NCBI GenBank assembly: GCA_035708085.1
Contig: DASSTE010000048.1
Coordinates: forward strand, 1 to 8,061
Source of the DNA: DASSBR01 sp035708085
GTDB lineage: Bacteria > Pseudomonadota > Gammaproteobacteria > Natronospirales > DASSBR01
DNA: 8,061 nt
Direction: 5' to 3'
Part shown: one piece after another, positions 5,219 to 8,061 of the stretch
Layout: every line of letters starts with the position of its first letter
How positions within the stretch are numbered: position 1 is the first letter of the stretch
The notes under the pieces: generated by a model
Seen by the model: only the letters and a program-made list of their open reading frames with translations
Told to the model about the DNA's origin: nothing
Database searches by the model: none
Program-made: the position numbers and the translations under genes

Positions 5219-6577
5219 ATGGACGCCCAAATAAACACCCCCGTCGCCACCCGGCCGCCGCTGCGTACGGAAGTGCGCGCGCTGCTCGCGCTCGCCGCGC
5301 CGCTGATCGTGCAAAACCTCGCCAACGAGGGGATGCAACTGGTCGATACGCTGATGGCGGGGCGGTTGTCTACCGCCACGCTCGCCGGCGTCGCGGTCGG
5401 CGGCACGATCTGGATGCCGGTGCTGCTGTTCGCGCTCGGCCTGCTGATGGCGTTGAGCCCGACTGTCGCGCATTTGTACGGCGGCGGCAAGGCGCGCGCG
5501 GTCGGCACTGAGTTCCGCCAGAGCCTGTGGCTGAGCCAGGCCGTCGGTTGGGGCGGCTTCTTGTTGTTGCGCCACGCCGCACCGGTGTTCGGCTGGATCG
5601 GCATCGCGGCACCGGTTGTGCCCGCCGCGCAGGCCTACTTGAACGGCATTGCCTGGGGCTTGCCGGGCATGTGCGTGTTCCTCGTCCTGCGCTTCACCAG
5701 CGAAGGCATCGCCCATACCCGGCCACTGCTGTACGTGGCGCTCGCCGGCTTCGTCGTCAACATCTTTGCAGACTACGCACTGATTTACGGCGCCTGGGGC
5801 TTGCCAGAACTCGGCGCCTACGGCTGCGGACTCGCTACCGCCATCGTGCTGTGGCTGATGTGCGCGGCGCTGCTGGCCTACGTCCTCCGCTCGCGCCGTT
5901 ACCGGCCGCTGGCGCTTTTCGCACAGTTCGAATGGCCGCGGCGCGCGCCGCTGTCCGCGATGTTGCGCCTCGGTATGCCGATCGCCGTCAGCCTGTTCAC
6001 CGAAGTCAGCCTGTTTGCCGCGATCGCGCTGATCATGGGTACGCTGGGCACGAAAATTGTCGCCGCGCACCAGATCGCGGTGAACTTCGCCGGCACGATG
6101 TTCATGGTGCCGATGGGCGTGGCGATGGCGATCACGGTGCGCATCGGCCAGGCCCGCGGCCGAGGCGACGCGGCCGGTGCGAGGCGCATCGCCCTGATCG
6201 GCATCGGCCTGTGCATGAGCTTCATGGCCGCGTCGGCGATCACGCTGACGCTGATCCCCGGCATTATCGCCGGCTGGTACACCGATAACGCGCAGGTGCG
6301 CGACGTCGCCATTGCGCTGCTCGGCATGGCCGCGATCTTCCAGATTTCGGATGGTCTACAAGTCGCCGGCCAGGGCGTGTTGCGCGGCTACAAGGACACC
6401 CACGTGCCGATGTGGATCACGATCCTCGCCTACTGGTGCATCGGCTTTCCGCTCGCCTGGCTGCTCGGCGTGTATTGGCAGCTAGGCCCGCGCGCCGTCT
6501 GGGGCGGATTCATCGCCGGTCTGAGCGTTGCGGCGGTGCTGCTGAATTTGCGCTTTCTACGAATCAGCCGTTTGTGA
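5219..6577 (+). CDS. MATE-family multidrug efflux transporter, NorM type
   Basis: A 452-residue inner-membrane protein with about 12 hydrophobic helices in two homologous halves. Such pumps export cationic drugs, dyes or metabolites in exchange for Na+ or H+. The N-terminal half carries APLIVQNLANEGMQLVDTLM (28-47), containing Asp43. The C-terminal half carries LGMPIAVSLFTEVSLF (251-266) with Glu262 and FQISDGLQVAGQGVLRGYKD (374-393) with Asp378. These three acidic residues align with Asp36, Glu255 and Asp371, the cation-binding set I recall for Vibrio cholerae NorM, so coupling is probably intact. The start MDAQINTPVATRPPLRTEV leaves a normal 20-residue cytoplasmic lead; no Shine-Dalgarno is evident. 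It is divergent from the thiolase (64-nt gap) and its 3' end overlaps the APC permease gene by 14 nt. The substrate is unknown. Confidence 0.93.
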   Translation: MDAQINTPVATRPPLRTEVRALLALAAPLIVQNLANEGMQLVDTLMAGRLSTATLAGVAVGGTIWMPVLLFALGLLMALSPTVAHLYGGGKARAVGTEFRQSLWLSQAVGWGGFLLLRHAAPVFGWIGIAAPVVPAAQAYLNGIAWGLPGMCVFLVLRFTSEGIAHTRPLLYVALAGFVVNIFADYALIYGAWGLPELGAYGCGLATAIVLWLMCAALLAYVLRSRRYRPLALFAQFEWPRRAPLSAMLRLGMPIAVSLFTEVSLFAAIALIMGTLGTKIVAAHQIAVNFAGTMFMVPMGVAMAITVRIGQARGRGDAAGARRIALIGIGLCMSFMAASAITLTLIPGIIAGWYTDNAQVRDVAIALLGMAAIFQISDGLQVAGQGVLRGYKDTHVPMWITILAYWCIGFPLAWLLGVYWQLGPRAVWGGFIAGLSVAAVLLNLRFLRISRL

Positions 6578-8061
6578 CGGCGCTTTGCTCGGCGGAAGGT
6601 TCCACCGGTTCCTTGCCCGCCTTGCTGTGACGGATGCCGAAGCTGAAGTAGATCACGAAGCCGATTGCCATCCAGACGAGGAAGCGGGCGATGGTGACGA
6701 ATGGTAGCCCGCCGATGAGGCGGAAGCCGTCGTGGCCGGCCCATGGCCAGCCGATAATCAGAAACAGCGAGAAGATGATGCCGAGCGGCGCCAGCAGCCA
6801 CAGCACCGGCGTGCGAAAGCGGCGTTCGAGGTCCGGCCGGCGGATGCGCAGAATCAACACCGACGCGCAGATCAGGATGAAGGCGCTCAGGGTACCGATG
6901 TTGACCAGTTCCGCGATTTCGCGAATCGGCAGCACGCCGGCGACGAACGCGGTGAAGAAGCCGAGCACCCACGTGGGACGGTGCGGCGTGCCGTGTTTCG
7001 GATGCGGCTTGGCGAACCACGCCGGCAGCAACCCGTCGCGTGCGAGCGCAAACCAGATGCGTGCGGCGCCGAGCATGAAGGCGAACACGACGCTGATAAT
7101 GCCGCAGACGGCGGCTACGTTGATCACGCCGCTGACCCAGTTGAGCCCGCGCGCCTGGAACACGGCGCTGACGGGCGCCGGGTCGCTCAGGATCATGCTT
7201 TGGCAGTGGCCGGGCACGCCGCCGCCGGCGCAGGCGTTGTACGGCACCATGCCCGTCAGTACCAGCGAAATCGCCAGGTACATACCCATCGCTACGGCCA
7301 GCGACGCGACGACCGCCAACGGCAGGTCGCGTTGCGGATTTTTCGATTCCTCGGCGGCGGTGGTCAGCGTGTCGTAACCGAACACCGCGAAAAACACGAT
7401 GCTGGAGGCGGCCAGGACACCGCCCCAGCCGTAGCTGGGAGCCCCGCCGGCATGGTGGATCGCGTGCGGCACGAACGGCGTCCAGTTGGCGGGGTTCACA
7501 TAGAATGCGCCAACGCAAACGACGGCGATGACCCCAATGACCTTGGCCGTGACCACCACCGTATTGAAGCGCGCGCCCATTTGGGTGCGCCGGGTCTGCA
7601 GCCACGCAATCGCCAACGCGATCACGCCCGCGATCAGGTTGAATACGTGCCCGCCATGCGGATTGGCCGGATCGTACGCCCCCTGCAATGCAACCGGCAG
7701 ATGCCAGCCGGTGATTTGCGTAATCAGTGCCTGCAGGTAATTGGATGAGCCGGCGGCGACAACGCCCACGATCAGCGCATACTCGATCAGCAGGTCCCAG
7801 CCGATGATCCAGGCCGGCAATTCGCCGAGCACCGCATAGCCGTAGGTGTAGGCGCTGCCGGTGACGGGAATCATGCCGGCGAATTCGGCGTACGACAGCG
7901 CCGCGCAGGCGCTGCCCACACCGGCGATCAGGAAGCTGATGACGATCGCGGGGCCGGCGTTCAACGCGGCCTGATGTGGCGCCAGTACGAAGACGCCCAC
8001 GCCCACGATCGCGCCGATACCAATGGCGGTGAGTTGCCACACGCCCATGGTGCGGCGGAAA
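6564..8061 (-). CDS. APC-superfamily amino-acid permease (CAT/YfnA type), 5' end outside the window
   Basis: This multispanning inner-membrane permease has about 12 or more hydrophobic segments and imports amino acids, typically with H+. Numbering from Met at 8048, diagnostic blocks are TAIGIGAIVGVGVFVLA (7-23), the unwound helix-1 substrate loop of APC transporters, then AALSYAEFAGMIPVTGSAYT (49-68), WIIGWDLLIEYALIVG (80-95), FGYDTLTTAAEESKNPQRD (223-241) and RIWFALARDGLLPAWF (330-345). These fit the cationic-amino-acid-transporter (CAT/YfnA/ApcT) branch, but specificity cannot be read. The frame continues upstream of 8048 as FRRT before MGVWQLTAIGIG. Family members have just such a basic lead (K/R-R-x-L-G-x-W), so the true start is almost certainly beyond the right edge. 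The C-terminus is a short hydrophilic tail, EPVEPSAEQSAVTNG, overlapping the MATE stop. Confidence 0.92.
   Translation of the reverse strand, partial: FRRTMGVWQLTAIGIGAIVGVGVFVLAPHQAALNAGPAIVISFLIAGVGSACAALSYAEFAGMIPVTGSAYTYGYAVLGELPAWIIGWDLLIEYALIVGVVAAGSSNYLQALITQITGWHLPVALQGAYDPANPHGGHVFNLIAGVIALAIAWLQTRRTQMGARFNTVVVTAKVIGVIAVVCVGAFYVNPANWTPFVPHAIHHAGGAPSYGWGGVLAASSIVFFAVFGYDTLTTAAEESKNPQRDLPLAVVASLAVAMGMYLAISLVLTGMVPYNACAGGGVPGHCQSMILSDPAPVSAVFQARGLNWVSGVINVAAVCGIISVVFAFMLGAARIWFALARDGLLPAWFAKPHPKHGTPHRPTWVLGFFTAFVAGVLPIREIAELVNIGTLSAFILICASVLILRIRRPDLERRFRTPVLWLLAPLGIIFSLFLIIGWPWAGHDGFRLIGGLPFVTIARFLVWMAIGFVIYFSFGIRHSKAGKEPVEPSAEQSAVTNG

Noticed and set aside
5155..5604. N-terminal extension of the thiolase frame to 5604
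   Set aside because: It is antisense to the MATE gene, has no thiolase homology, and the internal ATG 5154 has a strong GGAGG and the normal family N-terminus.
5144..6070. 308-codon minus-strand open frame antisense to the MATE gene
   Set aside because: It is rich in Arg, Gln, His and Ala with no recognisable fold, and the plus-strand frame has clear MATE motifs.
6726..6739. 14-nt exact match to positions 7-20 (CCGTCGTGGCCGGC)
   Set aside because: One copy is plain coding sequence in the permease (a WAGHDG segment). In a GC-rich window a chance match of this length is not surprising, and the flanks do not extend it.
6430..8040. 536-codon open frame on the minus strand in another phase of the permease gene
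   Set aside because: It is extremely Arg/His/Gly-rich with no helices or motifs, while the other phase is a textbook APC permease. Such shadows are common in GC-rich genes.

Overview
The window is high-GC, gene-dense proteobacterial chromosome and reads as core metabolic territory rather than an island. The proteins resemble gamma/betaproteobacterial families: a CmoA-type enzyme, an E. coli-like ferrochelatase, a FadI-like thiolase and a NorM-type MATE pump. I see no transposase, integrase, phage gene, CRISPR array, rRNA or tRNA, and I cannot name a genus from the sequence.

Layout, left to right. Positions 1-808 (minus) hold an NRDE/TANGO2-family protein whose 3' end lies outside the window. 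A 60-bp divergent gap with a 13-nt palindrome separates it from a small chorismate mutase (869-1183, plus). That gene converges on a minus-strand cluster. In transcription order the cluster is a FadI-like thiolase (5154-3868), a 117-bp hairpin repeat that fills almost the whole gap, ferrochelatase hemH (3743-2727), a CmoA-like SAM enzyme (2706-1957) and an isoprenylcysteine-methyltransferase-family membrane protein (1960-1190). The last two overlap by GTGA and are probably translationally coupled. Divergent from the thiolase is a MATE multidrug exporter (5219-6577, plus). It converges, with a 14-nt overlap, on an APC-type amino-acid permease (8061-6564, minus) whose N-terminus lies outside the window.

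Functionally the neighbours are mixed: aromatic amino-acid synthesis (chorismate mutase), the last step of haem synthesis (HemH), thiolytic acyl-CoA metabolism (thiolase), SAM-derived chemistry (CmoA-like plus ICMT-like) and two transporters. The pair most likely to work together is CmoA-like plus ICMT-like. HemH is 20 nt upstream of the CmoA-like gene and may share its transcript.

No clear novel multi-gene system is visible. The best leads are the paired-hairpin repeat whose left arm contains the first possible hemH start codon, and the CmoA-like protein, which keeps the residues I associate with carboxy-SAM binding except one Asn-to-Leu change and is coupled to a membrane methyltransferase instead of CmoB.
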